A DNA stretch of 64,000 nucleotides, taken from assembly GCA_964019695.1 (NCBI GenBank), contig OZ026520.1, forward strand, positions 29,856,120 to 29,920,119, read 5' to 3'. Positions 32,217 through 43,707 of the stretch are shown piece after piece (position 1 is the stretch's first letter; the number at the start of each line of letters is the position of its first letter). Origin of the DNA: Loripinus fragilis (lineage: Eukaryota > Mollusca > Bivalvia > Lucinida > Lucinidae). Both the position numbers and the translations under genes were made by a program. The notes beneath the pieces were generated by a model, which was not told where the DNA came from, made no database searches, and saw only the letters and a program-made list of their open reading frames with translations.

Positions 32217-35200
32217 GATATGCTAATGCAATCTATGGCGGGCCTTCAACAAAGTTAGAATTAGCTGATATATCAGGAGACGCAACTGCAACCATTCATG
32301 TGACTGATCAGCAAGTGTTAAAAGCTGCTGTGGTTGACGGTGTCATTAGTATTTTTGAAACTAACATCCACATCATTGTGGGCCCCAAAGGCACTTTACT
32401 TGTTCCATATACAGTGAAAATTGTTACAGTGACATTGGACTTGCATGGCACGGCAACGTTTAAAGAACTGGTTGTAGAAAACAAGGGTACCTTCAAAACC
32501 CATTCAACAACATTCACATCCATTCTTGGTAAAAATGGGATTGAGCCAAATAGTGAACCAGGATCATTGATTCTTTCTTCCATAAAACTGAAGTCGGGAT
32601 CAAACTATCAGCCTGAAGGCTCTCTAAAATTGCAGTGTTGGACTATTGACATGCAACGCTTAGTCGTGATGGAAACTGATTTTGTAGACATTGTAGCTGG
32701 TACAGTCAACGTGCAGCGAGGGGCAACTTTAAACGTACGTGGGAGAGCAAGTCCTAGTGACCCTATTGTTCCTGAGAATTCACATGGAATAGATAAAAAT
32801 GGAGGAGCACATGCTGCCCAGGGTGGTGTAGGTTCAGGTAGCAGTATTGACATTGCAGCACAACCATATGGAATTCTTTATAGGAAAGAGGATATGGAAC
32901 AAACGGCAATGAGGTCTGGTTCTTCTGGAGGAGGAGGTGGTATGGGAGGAGGTTACATAAAAATTACAGCTGACGACTTCATACTTGATGGTATCCTACA
33001 GGCTTCTGGAGCTGACTCCACTGCTGGGGGTGGTGGTAGTGGTGGGAGTATTTATGTGCAAGTTAAACAACTGAAAGGTCTTGGTTCAATGGTTTCTGAT
33101 GGTGGCTCTGTTACATGTCATGATTGTGGTGCTGGTAGTGGTGGCTATATTGGAGTCAACATGGTGACGGATTCTTTCGAGGGAAAATATGCTGCTGCTG
33201 GGGGTACATCACCAGCTCCCAATGGTAATGGTGGTCCTGGATCTATTTACACAGTTTCTGGTACAAATGGAGAAAAACTTATTGTAGACAATAGTAAAAG
33301 TAAACAGAAAATATTTTCCATGACACTAGAGGAAAGAGATCCAAATATTGAATTTGATTTTGTTGTTTTATATGATTATGCGAGACTACAGATTAAGGAA
33401 GATGGCAGAGAAACCTCAATTAAGATCAATAAAGTGGATGGGGATAGCACAGCAACTCTCATTATAAGGACAAATCAGACTGGTTATGTGGAGAGGGTTC
33501 CATCAACCACTGGCGCAAAGATGGATTCCAAATTGAAAATTAATCTTGAACTTCATCATGGAGGCGCATTCATTCTCTCAGAAAGGACAAGCATTCTTGG
33601 ACTAGCAGACATTGCCCTTGATTTAGATGGAACTGTGAAAGGAGTTAAAGATATGATCCTTGGGACACAGAGAAATGCAAGAATTGGACCAAATGCCAGA
33701 ATATTACCAAGTGAATATGCTGTTGTTGATGAAACTGCACCGAAAGTCTCTTTTGGGATTTTACAACTGGAGCCGGGAAGCGTTTGTGAATATGATCCTA
33801 ACATTGGTGCACAAATATCCACTGGTTCTCTTAACTTGAAATTTGCTGCAAAAATAAAAGCTGATTACTTTGAAATAAACTCTTCAAACATTGATCTTGA
33901 ATTAGAAAGTGAAATGAGTTGTTCAGGTGTTGATAGACCAGACTCTGACACAATGGATATTACTGATGGATCTGGTAAAGTTGGTGCTGTAGAAATTGGT
34001 GGTGCAGGTCATGGGGGAGAAGGTGGTGGCTCCAAAGATTTATCAGGCTCTCCGTATAATTCATTGTACTTTCCAGAGAAATCTGGAAGTCGTGGAACAG
34101 TCAAGGATGGTACCAAGCTGGGAGGAAAAGGAGGTGGAAGAATTCATCTAAGGGTTGGGAGCCAGTTGATAAATGATGGTAAACTATCTGCTGATGGGGA
34201 ACCAGCCAACTCTGAAGGTGGGGGAGGAAGTGGTGGAAGTATTCTTGTAGAAACCTATGATATTGAAGGGTATGGTGAGATATCTAGTGCTGGTGGTCAA
34301 GGGTCAGGAATTAGTTCAGGAGGATCAGGTGGTCTCATAACAATACTCAGCCAAAGTAAGAATCTGTTTGAGGGAGACTATACAGTCAATGGTGGTAAAG
34401 GTGGAACAGACACCCACAGTGCTGGTGGTGGAATGGTATATATTAGAGATGTCAGATATGGGAAAGAATATCACACATTGCTATTGGATAATCAAAACTT
34501 GCCACACAAAAACTCAACTATTGATGAAAAAGGAAAGCCAACACATTATTTTAATGAAGTTCACATAACGAGAAATGCTGCTTTACATATGGCTGAAAAC
34601 AATACTGGCCAGACAATTATCATTGATAAGTTGTTTGGGGATGGTAGTGGATTGGTACACATCCACAGAACCCAAACAGCTTATATTGAATATGATACGA
34701 CAACAAGGAAGGCATTGATCACAGGAATGAATTATATTGTGGATGCTGGAGCAGAGTTGCTTGTTCCTTCCATCGTTTATATATATGGGCATGGAGTTTA
34801 CCTGAGTGGACAGACAGAACGCCGATCTAAAGCCATTTTCGGAACCCTGACGGGAGTTTCTGATCTAATTATTGGTTTTGATGGTGTACTTTACTTTGGA
34901 AATGAAAGCAACACTGCATTCAAAAAAGATGATGAATATCTATATGAGACGGGCGCAGGAGAAGTACAGTTTGGAACAATGGAATTAAGAGCTCGCTCTC
35001 AGTTTAAATTTGCTCCAGATACTGATGCAACAGTTAAAAGTGCTGAGATAAATGTCTTATTTGAAGCAATGGTTTCCGCTGAACATATTGTCATTCAGGC
35101 TGGTATTCTGAATATTGAGGCAGGGGCTACACTGTCAACCTCAGCTATTGAAAGACCTGAAGACAACCGGGATGAGGAACTTGGTCGAGGCAATGATGCC

Positions 35201-35252
35201 ACACAGAATGTTTCCGTAGGCACTGGAGGAGGCTATGCAACCTTTGGAGGAG
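32217..35252 (+). CDS. e10: 3.0 kb exon spanning modules 6, 7 and the start of 8
   Basis: The acceptor is TTTTCCTACAG and the donor GGAGGAG/GTAAGA. About 1,012 codons. Cores start near residues 197 (A-H-A-A-Q-G-G-V-G-S-G, a degenerate start), 596 (G-A-G-H-G-G-E-G-G-G-S) and 1003 (G-T-G-G-G-Y-A-T-F-G-G). Each linker contains G-D-(A/S/G)-x-A/G-x-x-x-I/V-H-I/V or a close variant, followed by an aromatic-rich strand (Y-I-E-Y-D), then G-A-E-L-L-V-P and G-T-L-T-G-V-S-D-L-I-I-G. Sequons include N-Q-T-G, N-N-T-G and N-E-S-N. The exon is open throughout and lacks the introns found in modules 1, 5, 8 and 9. A family-D MITE ends 54 bases upstream, and a 47-bp tandem array starts 58 bases downstream. Confidence 0.95.
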
Positions 35253-35310
35253 GTAAGAATGAAGAAAACAGTCTTTGTCATTGGTCTAGTTGAACATTTT
35301 TTACTTAATT

Positions 35311-35515
35311 GCAATTACTTTCTAATCCTTCAGTTTAAACATAAGTTTTGGGTGCCTGCAATTACTTTCTAATCCTTCAGTTTAAACATAAGTTTTGGGT
35401 GCATGCAATTACTTTCTTATCCTTCAGTTTAAAGATAAGTTTTGGGTGCTTGCAATTACTTTCTAATCCTTCAGTTTAAACATAAGTTTTGGGTGTTTGC
35501 AATTACTTTCTAGTC
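35311..35515. repeat. 47-bp tandem array just after e10
   Basis: GCAATTACTTTCTAATCC starts units at 35311, 35358, 35405, 35452 and 35499. Each full unit ends in CATAAGTTTTGGGTGC. Five copies, the last one partial. 35516-36041 holds no recognised element. Confidence 0.95.
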
Positions 35516-36041
35516 CTTAACACTTGAGTTATTGCCCTTGTTTTAGTATATGCAATTATAATGCAAACCATATATTAGCTTTTTTATGTGATAATCTTCA
35601 CATTTCATCAAAGTTATTATATTTAGCAATTTCTCAATATAGGCCATGATTGCCCAGTGCCTGTAGATAAGCATGGCAGTGTCAAAGTTTTACCCACCCC
35701 TTTGACCCAAACTAAGGGGTCAAAGGTCAAAAGTTTGAATATCGCAATAACTAATTCAATTGTCAATATTTTTAGCTGAAATTTTGCATGCAGGCAGAGC
35801 AGCAATAGATATGAAACATATGAAAGGGGATTTTAGTTTGAAGGCATGGGTCCAAGCCCCTGGGGTGGACTTAGGGGGTGGAGTGGCGGCCAAAATTTAA
35901 CTTTTTCAGAATATGGTCATGTTGCATATCAAACTAAAGCTGACAACGTTTGCAGCAATATGGTAGCAAATATTTTGCCCACAGACACACCCTTGTTGAC
36001 AGTTATTTTGGACTTCGATTATTTGTGTTCTACTACAAATG

Positions 36042-36259
36042 TTAACCCGTATAAGCCTAGCGTCCTTTTTGTGGGACATAGGCAAACAGGGCAAACCCAG
36101 ATCAGATGCTGCAGAATGGGGTGTCTGATCAGGGTCTTCACAGTTTGCTCTATTAAAAATCAAATAAAAATGAAAACTGCCACCCATCAACCCATAAAAC
36201 AGAAATAGACTGATCCAATTGATAAGAATGGGAAATTTCATTCAGCTTAAATGGGTTAA
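36042..36259. mobile_element. Family-B MITE
   Basis: Starts TTAACCCGTATAAGCCTAG and ends AGCTTAAATGGGTTAA; contains TCCTTTTTGTGGGACATAGG. A close copy lies at 57628-57837 and a partial one near 11860-11984. Confidence 0.82.
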
Positions 36260-36404
36260 AAGGACGTATCTATGCATAGAGTCAGATAAGGCATCTTGAA
36301 CATTTTCCATACTCCCAGTATGACAACATTTTTCTTATCATACCCAGTATCAGTCCTAGACTAATGATATGAAATCTGTCAGTCATATGACTGGCCTCCA
36401 GATA

Positions 36405-36815
36405 AGAATGCGTAATTTTAGTTAAGAGTGTGTAACAAAAAAATGATTATATTTCTCAGACAAAACATATGTTGTAGGAAACAAAAGAACCATCTCAATG
36501 AGACTGTTCTATCGAGCACCCACAACACATGTTAAAATTACTGGATAAGAAAATATTAGCAACTTTACACTCAAAAATTGTGTTTATCTTGACCTGTGAT
36601 CCAGAAAGTACTTTGATGCCTGAATCTTGGCTGTTCACAGGTTTAGATAAACACAATTTTGGAGAGTAAAATGTAAATATTCTCTTTAACCTTCAGTTTT
36701 AACATATGCTTTGGTGCTCAAAAGAACCGTCTCATTGAGACGGTTCTTTTGAGTACCCACAATATATATTTTGGTTGAGAAATAAGGGAAAAAAAATGTT
36801 ACACACTCTTAACTG
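36405..36815. mobile_element. Head-to-head family-E MITE pair before e11
   Basis: Two copies face each other (about 36410-36595 and 36632-36812): TTGTGTTTATCTTGACCTG is mirrored by CAGGTTTAGATAAACACAA. The second has the perfect inner hairpin AAAGAACCGTCTCATTGAGA. Together they form a palindrome of about 400 bases ending about 25 bases before e11. Confidence 0.82.
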
Positions 36816-36841
36816 TTAGATGCTGGTTCATTTCTCCACAG

Positions 36842-37082
36842 GGTACTACGATGAAGACAATAATTTGATAAGTGATGGCCGCAAATACTACGGAAGTCTC
36901 TATGATCCTATATATCGTGGGAGTCATGGGGGTAGTGGGTCTTCAGGTACAGGTGGCCGCGGTGGTGGCTATGTTCGTTTGACAATTTCCTCGCACCTGC
37001 TCGTCGATGGTATCATTGATGTAGATGGTTCTCATGGCGACAGTGATTCAGGTGGTGGCTCAGGAGGAACAGTTGATATCAG
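36842..37082 (+). CDS. e11: glycine core of module 8
   Basis: The acceptor is TTTCTCCACAG and the donor GATATCAG/GTACAG. About 80 codons: G-Y-Y-D-E-D-N-N-L-I-S-D-G, Y-Y-G-S-L-Y-D-P-I-Y-R-G-S, G-G-R-G-G-G-Y-V-R-L, L-L-V-D-G-I-I-D-V-D-G and G-G-G-S-G-G-T-V-D-I. It begins phase 1, at the homologous place to the e15 start, and ends after two bases of a Ser codon. A palindrome made of two head-to-head family-E MITEs ends about 25 bases upstream. Confidence 0.92.
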
Positions 37083-37792
37083 GTACAGACAAATAGCTAT
37101 ATTTATACTGAGAGAAAAAAGTTAAGCAATATACTTTGGGGATTCATAGTTTAGAAGAAATAGGAATTATAATTTCATAATATCAAAAATATATGTTGAC
37201 AAACATTTACTATGACATTAACCGGTCGACATTTCACATAATGTAAAGTCTTATTTAAAGTCCCTTTGCTAGAGCAGCTTATCTGGCAATAGCGGGAATA
37301 GTTTTCTTCTAAAAGTTTGATTTTTCCGTTAAATGTTTAGACCTTAAACCAAAAAAGTGAAAAATGGTTTAAAACCGAATGTTCTGTTCACCCTTTTTGT
37401 ACAGTTTTTAGTTGAAAATTGTACTTTTTCAAATTACCTCCCTTTCAATAAAATAGCGTTTGAACAGCAATTCAAATCCTCCCTATAAACTCGGAATTTG
37501 TTTCTTTTGACCTCTTGCATGTAGCCATTAGATCATTTTCAAATATCTGACATGTTGGCGCACCTGCAAATAAAAAAGATCTAATGCTTAAAAGATCACC
37601 TATGGGAAAACTTATTATAACTGATTGCTAAATTTTTTTACCTCAGTATACTTTATATTCAAGTGCACTTCAGACTAGATTTTTTGATGGAAGCAAAAAC
37701 AATATGAACCCTGATCAGACTGCTCCCAAGGTTTGTTTGCAATATAGGCTAAAGTTGTGTCTAGCAGGCTAAGGATAATAGTGAAAATTAGC
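37083..37792. other. Intron sequence after e11, no recognised element
   Basis: AT-rich with no tandem structure or paired ends that I can see. A stretch at 37670-37770 (CCCTGATCAGACTGCTCCC) also occurs near 5983 and belongs to a decayed repeat. Confidence 0.4.
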
Positions 37793-38325
37793 CAGGCCCC
37801 ATAGCACAGTCGATAATGTGTCTGACTGCATGCATATCTAGGGGTCATGAGGTCAGTCCCGGCCCGGTCCCACACTTTTGTTGAAATTAATCATGAAATA
37901 ATTTCTGTGGTCATTCTTCTACTTCCCCTGATTCAAGAAGGGTTGTTTTCAGTTACAAGCAAAAGTATGTGCACAAAGCACTGATTGATTGCTAAGTCAA
38001 GTTTGCCGAGGAAAAAAGTGTAATAATATGAGCCATGGCATGAGATATCCAACAGTGTGGTATGTGCGACCAGCAAAGCCTCAGATCAGCAATCGCATAG
38101 GCGCAGTCTGATCAGTGCCTTTGCTAGTTGCTTGAGTATTCAATGATTGTTAAGCTACTGACCCAACATCATTTTAAGTTTCTAAGCTTAAAACAAGGCT
38201 CTACAGGCTAGTCCGAGTCTACACATGTCAAAATACCACATTGTTGGAAATCACATGCACTGGCTCATATGGTGAACTGAGTGTCTCTGTTGTCTGGGAC
38301 ATAAAACCTCATAGCAAACAAACAA
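37793..38325 (+). mobile_element. tRNA-derived SINE (type S3) split by a family-D MITE
   Basis: The tRNA-like part has CATAGCACAGTCG and a decayed B box. The body has CACAAAGCACTGATTGATTG. The SINE stops at about 38020 and resumes at GGTGAACTG (38271). The MITE at 38027-38270 (TATGAGCC ... GGCTCATA) sits between. The intact sister at 38458 shows the uninterrupted order. Confidence 0.8.
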
Positions 38326-38457
38326 ACCAAACAGTGAGGTGAAACAATTACCTGATTACCATATTAAACCTAATGAGAGAGCACATGCTCCTATAAGCAC
38401 ATAGTGAGTACATAATGAGTTGTTGCACCCTATGAATTTCTGATTTCCAATCATCTT

Positions 38458-38782
38458 TGCCGGGCCGCGTAGCACAGTCGGTAAGGAGTCTGGCTACAGA
38501 GGCGTGTCTGACTGCAGATACAGGGGTCCTAAGTTCGATCCCAGCCCGGTCCCATACTTTCGTGCAGATTGATTGTAAAATTATTTCTGCCGTCATTCTC
38601 CCCCCTTCCGCTGAATCATTCAACAAGGGTTGTTGTCAGTTACAAGCGAAGTATGTGCACAAAGTACTGATTAACTGCTTGTTCAAGCTTGCCCAGGAAA
38701 AAGTGTGGTTAGGTGAACTGACCATCCCGCCATGACCATAGCTGTTGACTTGGGACGTAAAGCAACAAAACAAACAAACAAT
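38458..38782 (+). mobile_element. tRNA-derived SINE (type S3)
   Basis: A box TAGCACAGTCGGTAAGG, B box GTTCGATCCC, then the S3 body with GGGTTGTTGTCAGTTACAAG and an AAACAAACAAAC tail. The tRNA part has an insertion-like duplication of a GTCTGGCTACAGA/GTCTGACTGCAGA stretch. Confidence 0.85.
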
Positions 38783-39586
38783 TTCCAATCAATATTATGG
38801 CACAATTTCTTATTGTTATTGATGATAATCAGCCTGGATCCTGACCAGCTTGCTTCATCAGAAGCCAGCTGATCAGATCTACACTGGTCTCTGAAGAGAT
38901 TATAGAATGATGAGAGTTATGTGGTCATCATTGTGCTTATCATATGACGTTGAGTCTTGGAGTGAAATGACGCCATGCAATAAAATCAATAAACCACTTG
39001 TAGTTTACAGAATTTTGGGAAAATAACAACGCTGCATACATAATGGCAAAATTTTATCTTTTTTATGCCAGAAATGGGATTTCAAAGTAATCTTAATGTG
39101 ATATTAAACTCCTTGTGAAAAAGCGATAATATGCTCGGCAAGCCTGCCATTTTATCACTTTTCCTCAACTCGTTTAATAAGTTCAATAAAACATGAGCAC
39201 TCATGTAAGATCCTCTATTTAACCCTTGTCTTGCTGAACCCTGATTTATTTTCTCTCTTTTGAAAACGCCCTATATCCAGATCAGCTTGTTTCTGATGAA
39301 GCCTATAGATCAGGTTCTCACAGGTTTAGATAAACAAAAAATTTCAGTGTAAAATTGTAAATATTGTTTTCCCATCAATTTTAACATACGTTTTGGGTGC
39401 TCAAAAGAACCATCTCATTGAGACGGTTCTTTTGAGTACCCACAACATATGTTTTGGTTGAGAAATAAGTAAATTAAATTTTCGTGACACACTCTTAACT
39501 AAAGTCATGGGTTCTGCACTGTTTCCAACACTGATTGGAAAAAAAACATGCTTAACACTGGAATACTGCAGGTTTATAGGATAGAA
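38783..39586. other. Intron sequence with a family-E MITE
   Basis: About 39310-39500 is a family-E copy with the hairpin AAGAACCATCTCATTGAGAC. The rest (38783-39300) holds no recognised element. Confidence 0.5.
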
Positions 39587-39998
39587 ATTGACAAGTGTAG
39601 ACTCAGATGAGTCTGTGCAGCCTCCTTTGAAGCTCAGAAACTCCAAAAGATATTCAGTCAGCGTCTTAACAGTCATTGAATGTTCAACCCACTAGCAAAG
39701 GGAGCGCAGTGGCTCAGTGGTAAAGTTCTTGATTCGAGACCAAGAGGCTGCAGGTTCAAGCCTCACCAGCGTCCTTGAGCAAGACACATTTATCCTAGCT
39801 TAGTACTCAGGTTCAACCCAGGAAGACCCGTCTCTGTTTAACTGAAAGATTGTTGATGGGATGTAAAGAATCAAATCAAACAAGCAAACAAACCCCACTA
39901 GCAAAGGCTCTGATCAGACTGGGTATATGCACAGGCTGATCTGAGGCTTGCTGGTCTCACATACCACATTTTTGGAAATCTCATGTGACGGCCCATAT
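39587..39998. mobile_element. Truncated family-D MITE interrupted by a SINE
   Basis: The left part, TTGACAAGTGTAGACTC to CCCACTAGCAAAG, and the right part, resuming at GCAAAGGCTCTGATC and ending TTGGAAATCTCATGTGACG, together make one reversed family-D copy. The SINE at 39701-39893 separates them. The outer left end is missing. Confidence 0.82.
39701..39893 (+). mobile_element. tRNA-derived SINE (type S1) with perfect 13-bp target duplication
   Basis: The SINE starts GGAGCGCAGTGGCTCAGTGG and has an A-rich tail ending CAAGCAAACAAAC. CCCACTAGCAAAG occurs at 39688-39700 and again at 39894-39906, flanking it exactly. B box is GGTTCAAGCCTC. Confidence 0.92.
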
Positions 39999-40033
39999 GG
40001 TATATAATGGCTAACTCATTTTCATTTTGACAG

Positions 40034-40231
40034 CTCCTATAACCTTGAAGGTCACGGCTCTATACATTCTGTTGGTGGAGATGGTGCCTGTGGCGGCGCA
40101 GGGGGCAGAATTTCTATCAGTCTCGAGACACAGAGCTACTATTTTGGAACTACTCAAGCGCTTGGAGGACATGGTACAGGATATTACCTATCATCTGGGG
40201 GACCCGGATCAGTATATATAATAGATAAACG
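40034..40231 (+). CDS. e12: end of glycine core, module 8
   Basis: The acceptor is ATTTTGACAG and the donor AAACG/GTAAGT. About 66 codons: S-S-Y-N-L-E-G-H-G-S-I-H-S-V-G-G-D-G, C-G-G-A-G-G-R-I-S-I-S-L, A-L-G-G-H-G-T-G-Y and S-G-G-P-G-S-V-Y-I-I. These are the equivalents of GxGxISAxGG, GGGGGRI and GAAGTIY. The phase is 2 at both ends. A family-D MITE carrying a SINE insertion ends about 35 bases upstream. Confidence 0.9.
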
Positions 40232-40724
40232 GTAAGTATGGAAATTCTTTTATCTGTCATCTAGGAGACCCAGATCAGTAAATGTAATAATAAACTGGTC
40301 AAAATTAATTTAGCCCCACTGGAAATTCTCCCATAGACTTATTGTAAGTACATTCATGTTTGATATATCATAAAATTTTACTGAAAAAAGATTTTCCGAT
40401 AAGATTTCCAGCGAAATAGCAGCAATGTTTCTTCTCAACGTGTGCTAGGTATCACTTTTATTTATAATGTGAGTGAAGTTAGAACTTCAACTACCTTCGA
40501 TATTTTTTGAATAAACATTTACATTATGGCTATTGAAAAAATTGACATGGGGTTTAATTTGATTTGACCAGTTTACATAAAGTTTAAGTATTGAATTGGA
40601 ATATCTCTCATTTATCATGTCATGCATTTTATCTGAGAGTGGTATTAAGCCATGTAATAAAATCAATAAACATAAACTACTAGTGGTATGCAGATTTAGT
40701 TATGTCTTGTAATGACATCCATAA

Positions 40725-41260
40725 CGATGAAGGTTCCCCATGATACCCTCTTCTAAAATTGCATAAATGGTTCCGCTCCACTGAGCATGAGGGCAGCCAG
40801 AGCTCCAGTTAAGAAATCTTTTAAATGACATCTCCTGAACCACTGGCCCAAATTCAGAATAATTTCACATAATTGTTTCTTATAATTCCCTCTACCAAAT
40901 CACATAGATGGTTCTGCTCCGATAAACAAAATGGCTGCCATAGCTCTAGGTAAGGCATTTCCTCCTGAACCACTGGTCCAAGTTCAAAATAATTTCACAG
41001 AATTGTTCCTCATGATGCCTTCTACCAAAATTAAACATGGTTTCACTACACAGAACAAATGATCTGTCAGAGCTTTAGTTAAGAATGTTGTTAAATTGCA
41101 TTTCCTCCTGAAACACTGCTCAAAATTCAAATAATTTCACAGAATTGTTCCTCATGATGCACTCTACCAAAAATTTACAAATGGTTCCACTCCACCAATC
41201 AAATGGGCTGCCAGAGCTCTAGATGAGAATGTCTTTAAACAAAATCTCCTACTGAACCAC
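40725..41260. repeat. About four tandem units of roughly 133 bp
   Basis: CCAGAGCTC-like words recur at about 40798, 40935, 41067 and 41210. Each is followed by TCCTCCTGAACCACTGG, AATAATTTCACAGAATTG and CTCATGATGC. Degenerate satellite in the e12-e13 intron. 40232-40724 and 41261-42132 hold no recognised element. Confidence 0.8.
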
Positions 41261-42132
41261 TTTCCAAATCATTTCTTTGTAAGGGAGACAAATCTTACAA
41301 ATGTGCATGTATTTGTAGAGAGTTTTTACCTTGATTCTGGGAAGATGGATTTTCCAATACAGATAGCTACAATAAGGATGGGTTTATCCATTATATGTTA
41401 TATGGGGCCACAGGTAGACTTTCCTATCAAATATGTACTTCTGTCTATCTCTGAAAATTGCATTTATCTTAGCAAACAGTGCAGACCCTGATGAAATGCA
41501 GATTACCAAACTACCCTTTTAGGGGTTTCCAGTATACAAAGGGTTTATTCCCATTTTCAGATGATTTCAATCAAGTTTTGGGTCAAAAGTGGCCTGTCCA
41601 ATGGGTCAAATGTTTAGGCTTATTTTGGGACAGCATTAAAAATATTTTTGTCTGAAATGACTAGGCCCAATAGAGCCTTGATATTATGTTTGTAGCATCA
41701 TCTAGTGAACCTTTTCCAAGTTTGTTCAAATGTTTTACTTATTGAGGTTCTACATACTGTTAGTTTTGTCAACATAACCCATATGAAATCTTATTGAAAC
41801 TGCTGATCTATCAAAATTTATAGCTGGACTTTGAGTGGAGCTATTCTTCCCTCTACTTTTTTAAACTGTCATTCTCATGTGAGCGACTCAGTCTTGTTTT
41901 AAATTATTTTGGAAATACTATCAGAGTGTCAAACAGTTTGAATCCAGATCAGGCCCAACATTATATTACAAGTACATGTAACGTAACAAACCCTTCACGA
42001 TGGAAGAGAGGTTGTCAACTTTACAAATGTAACAAACAGCTATACATATATATAAATCTAATTCCACATTTGAAATGCAGAGGAACATCTTTTTTAAAGA
42101 TATTTCTTGTTTGAAGTGGTTATTTTTTCTAG

Positions 42133-42697
42133 GTATGGTGCTATTTATGAACAGTTCCATCTTGACAATAGAGAAAAAGACTGGGACAACTATTACGTCT
42201 TAGATGAAGGGGCTAAACTTTCTTATTACTTTGACGAAATCCATCTCACAAGAAATGCTTCCCTGCGAATGAAGACTGGAGATGGTCAGAACAGAACTGT
42301 GAAAGTCAACAAGTTTTATGGCGACGGATCTGGCAGAATGCACACAGTAGCTGGACACACAGCATTCTATGAGGAATATCAAACACAAACGAAATATCCT
42401 GTAAATATCTGGCTTGATGATGGATCCAAGGCCTACATGGCGCCTTTAGTTTACATCCTAGGCCAGGGAAAGATCGCCTTCAGATGGAACGGGCAAACCA
42501 TCTATCTTAGATACCTGCGTATTGTACCGGGAAGGGTTATTGAGATTGATCAAAATGCTATGACAAGCTACATGGAAGGCGATGAATACAAGAGAGGTAC
42601 ACCAGGAGCTTTCACATTCGCTGGCTTTGAGCTGGGAAAGGGTGCTACACTCCAGTTGCCACCCCCAATGGAAGGCAAAATGACAGCAGGCTTAGTG
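42133..42697 (+). CDS. e13: linker of module 8
   Basis: The acceptor is TTTTTTCTAG and the donor TAGTG/GTAAGT. About 188 codons: Y-G-A-I-Y-E-Q-F-H-L-D-N, F-D-E-I-H-L-T-R-N-A-S-L, F-Y-G-D-G-S-G-R-M-H-T, then F-A-G-F-E-L-G-K-G-A-T-L-Q-L-P-P-P. The E-I-H-L-T-R-N-A and G-D-G-S-G signatures match e10 near 34555-34650 closely, so these linkers are recent or constrained copies. Sequons N-A-S and N-R-T are present. The exon ends on a codon boundary. Confidence 0.93.
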
Positions 42698-42766
42698 GTA
42701 AGTAATATTATCAGTCACCCCTAATATTAACTGAATTGTTTCAACATAACCTAATACACGCTTACC

Positions 42767-43415
42767 ATTAAAAACAACTGCTTTATGAAGAAAATCAAAA
42801 ATCGGGAAATGTCATGCAACAGCCTATAGATTCCTGCGTTTTTGGTATAAATACGAGCTCAGAAAGTATTCTCATTAGGTCATATTTACTTTTCGCACGA
42901 TAAACACGTTCCTGTCAAATTCTGGTACACCTATTTTACGTGAAACTTAAATCTGACAAAACAAGAGAACTTTCTGACCTCAGATTTATACCATTAACGT
43001 AGGAATGCATTGTCCGTTGCATGACATTCCCCAATTTTTGATTCTCTTCCTGGAGGAATTGTTTTTAATATTCAACCAGATGTTGGGCATTCAAGCATTT
43101 GGTAGGCGTGCTAATAAACGTTTCCTTTCTCATGGCATGTTACCTTTATCAGGTCATGATGACGTTGCACTTTTTGAATGACGTCGCTAATGACGCTGAA
43201 TCAACACAAAAATCCAAAACTAGTTTGAAGAGTGTTCAACAATGGGTAAACTAATAAATAGAATACCAGGTTTGCTTCACTTGATATCAAGTTTACCAGG
43301 CTCGGCTTTGAGAACGCATGTTGAATCGCTCGGCAAGCCTCGCGATGTCAACAAGCGCCCTCAAAGCCTTGCCTCGTAAACTTGATATCAAAAGACACTC
43401 ACCTAGTATTCTCAT
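42767..43415. repeat. Two inverted-repeat elements after e13
   Basis: 42767-43075 has arms with AATCGGGAAATGTCATGCAA and GCATGACATTCCCCAATTTT. About 43262-43415 has CTTGATATCAAGTTTACCAGG opposite CGTAAACTTGATATCA and a GC-richer loop. Both are MITE-like. 43416-43707 has nothing recognised. Confidence 0.65.
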
Positions 43416-43707
43416 ATTATCAGGTACTTCTCATATTAAGTGAAGTGCCTGATAAACCATCTCCTTCATTTGCTTTTGGGAGTAGACCTTCACAGTTGAT
43501 TCGGAAATGCTAGGATTCTCCCATTAAACACAATATCGGGAGATGACGTATATAAGCCTATGCTTACTGTCAAATCCCTTTCATTCAACTGCTTTGTAAT
43601 ATTATTAGTGCTATGCTTATTGTATAAAAGAGAATGAATAAAATATGTTTAAACCAAACACAATATTTATTTCTGTGATGTCAGAAACATTATATAAACA
43701 GAATCTT

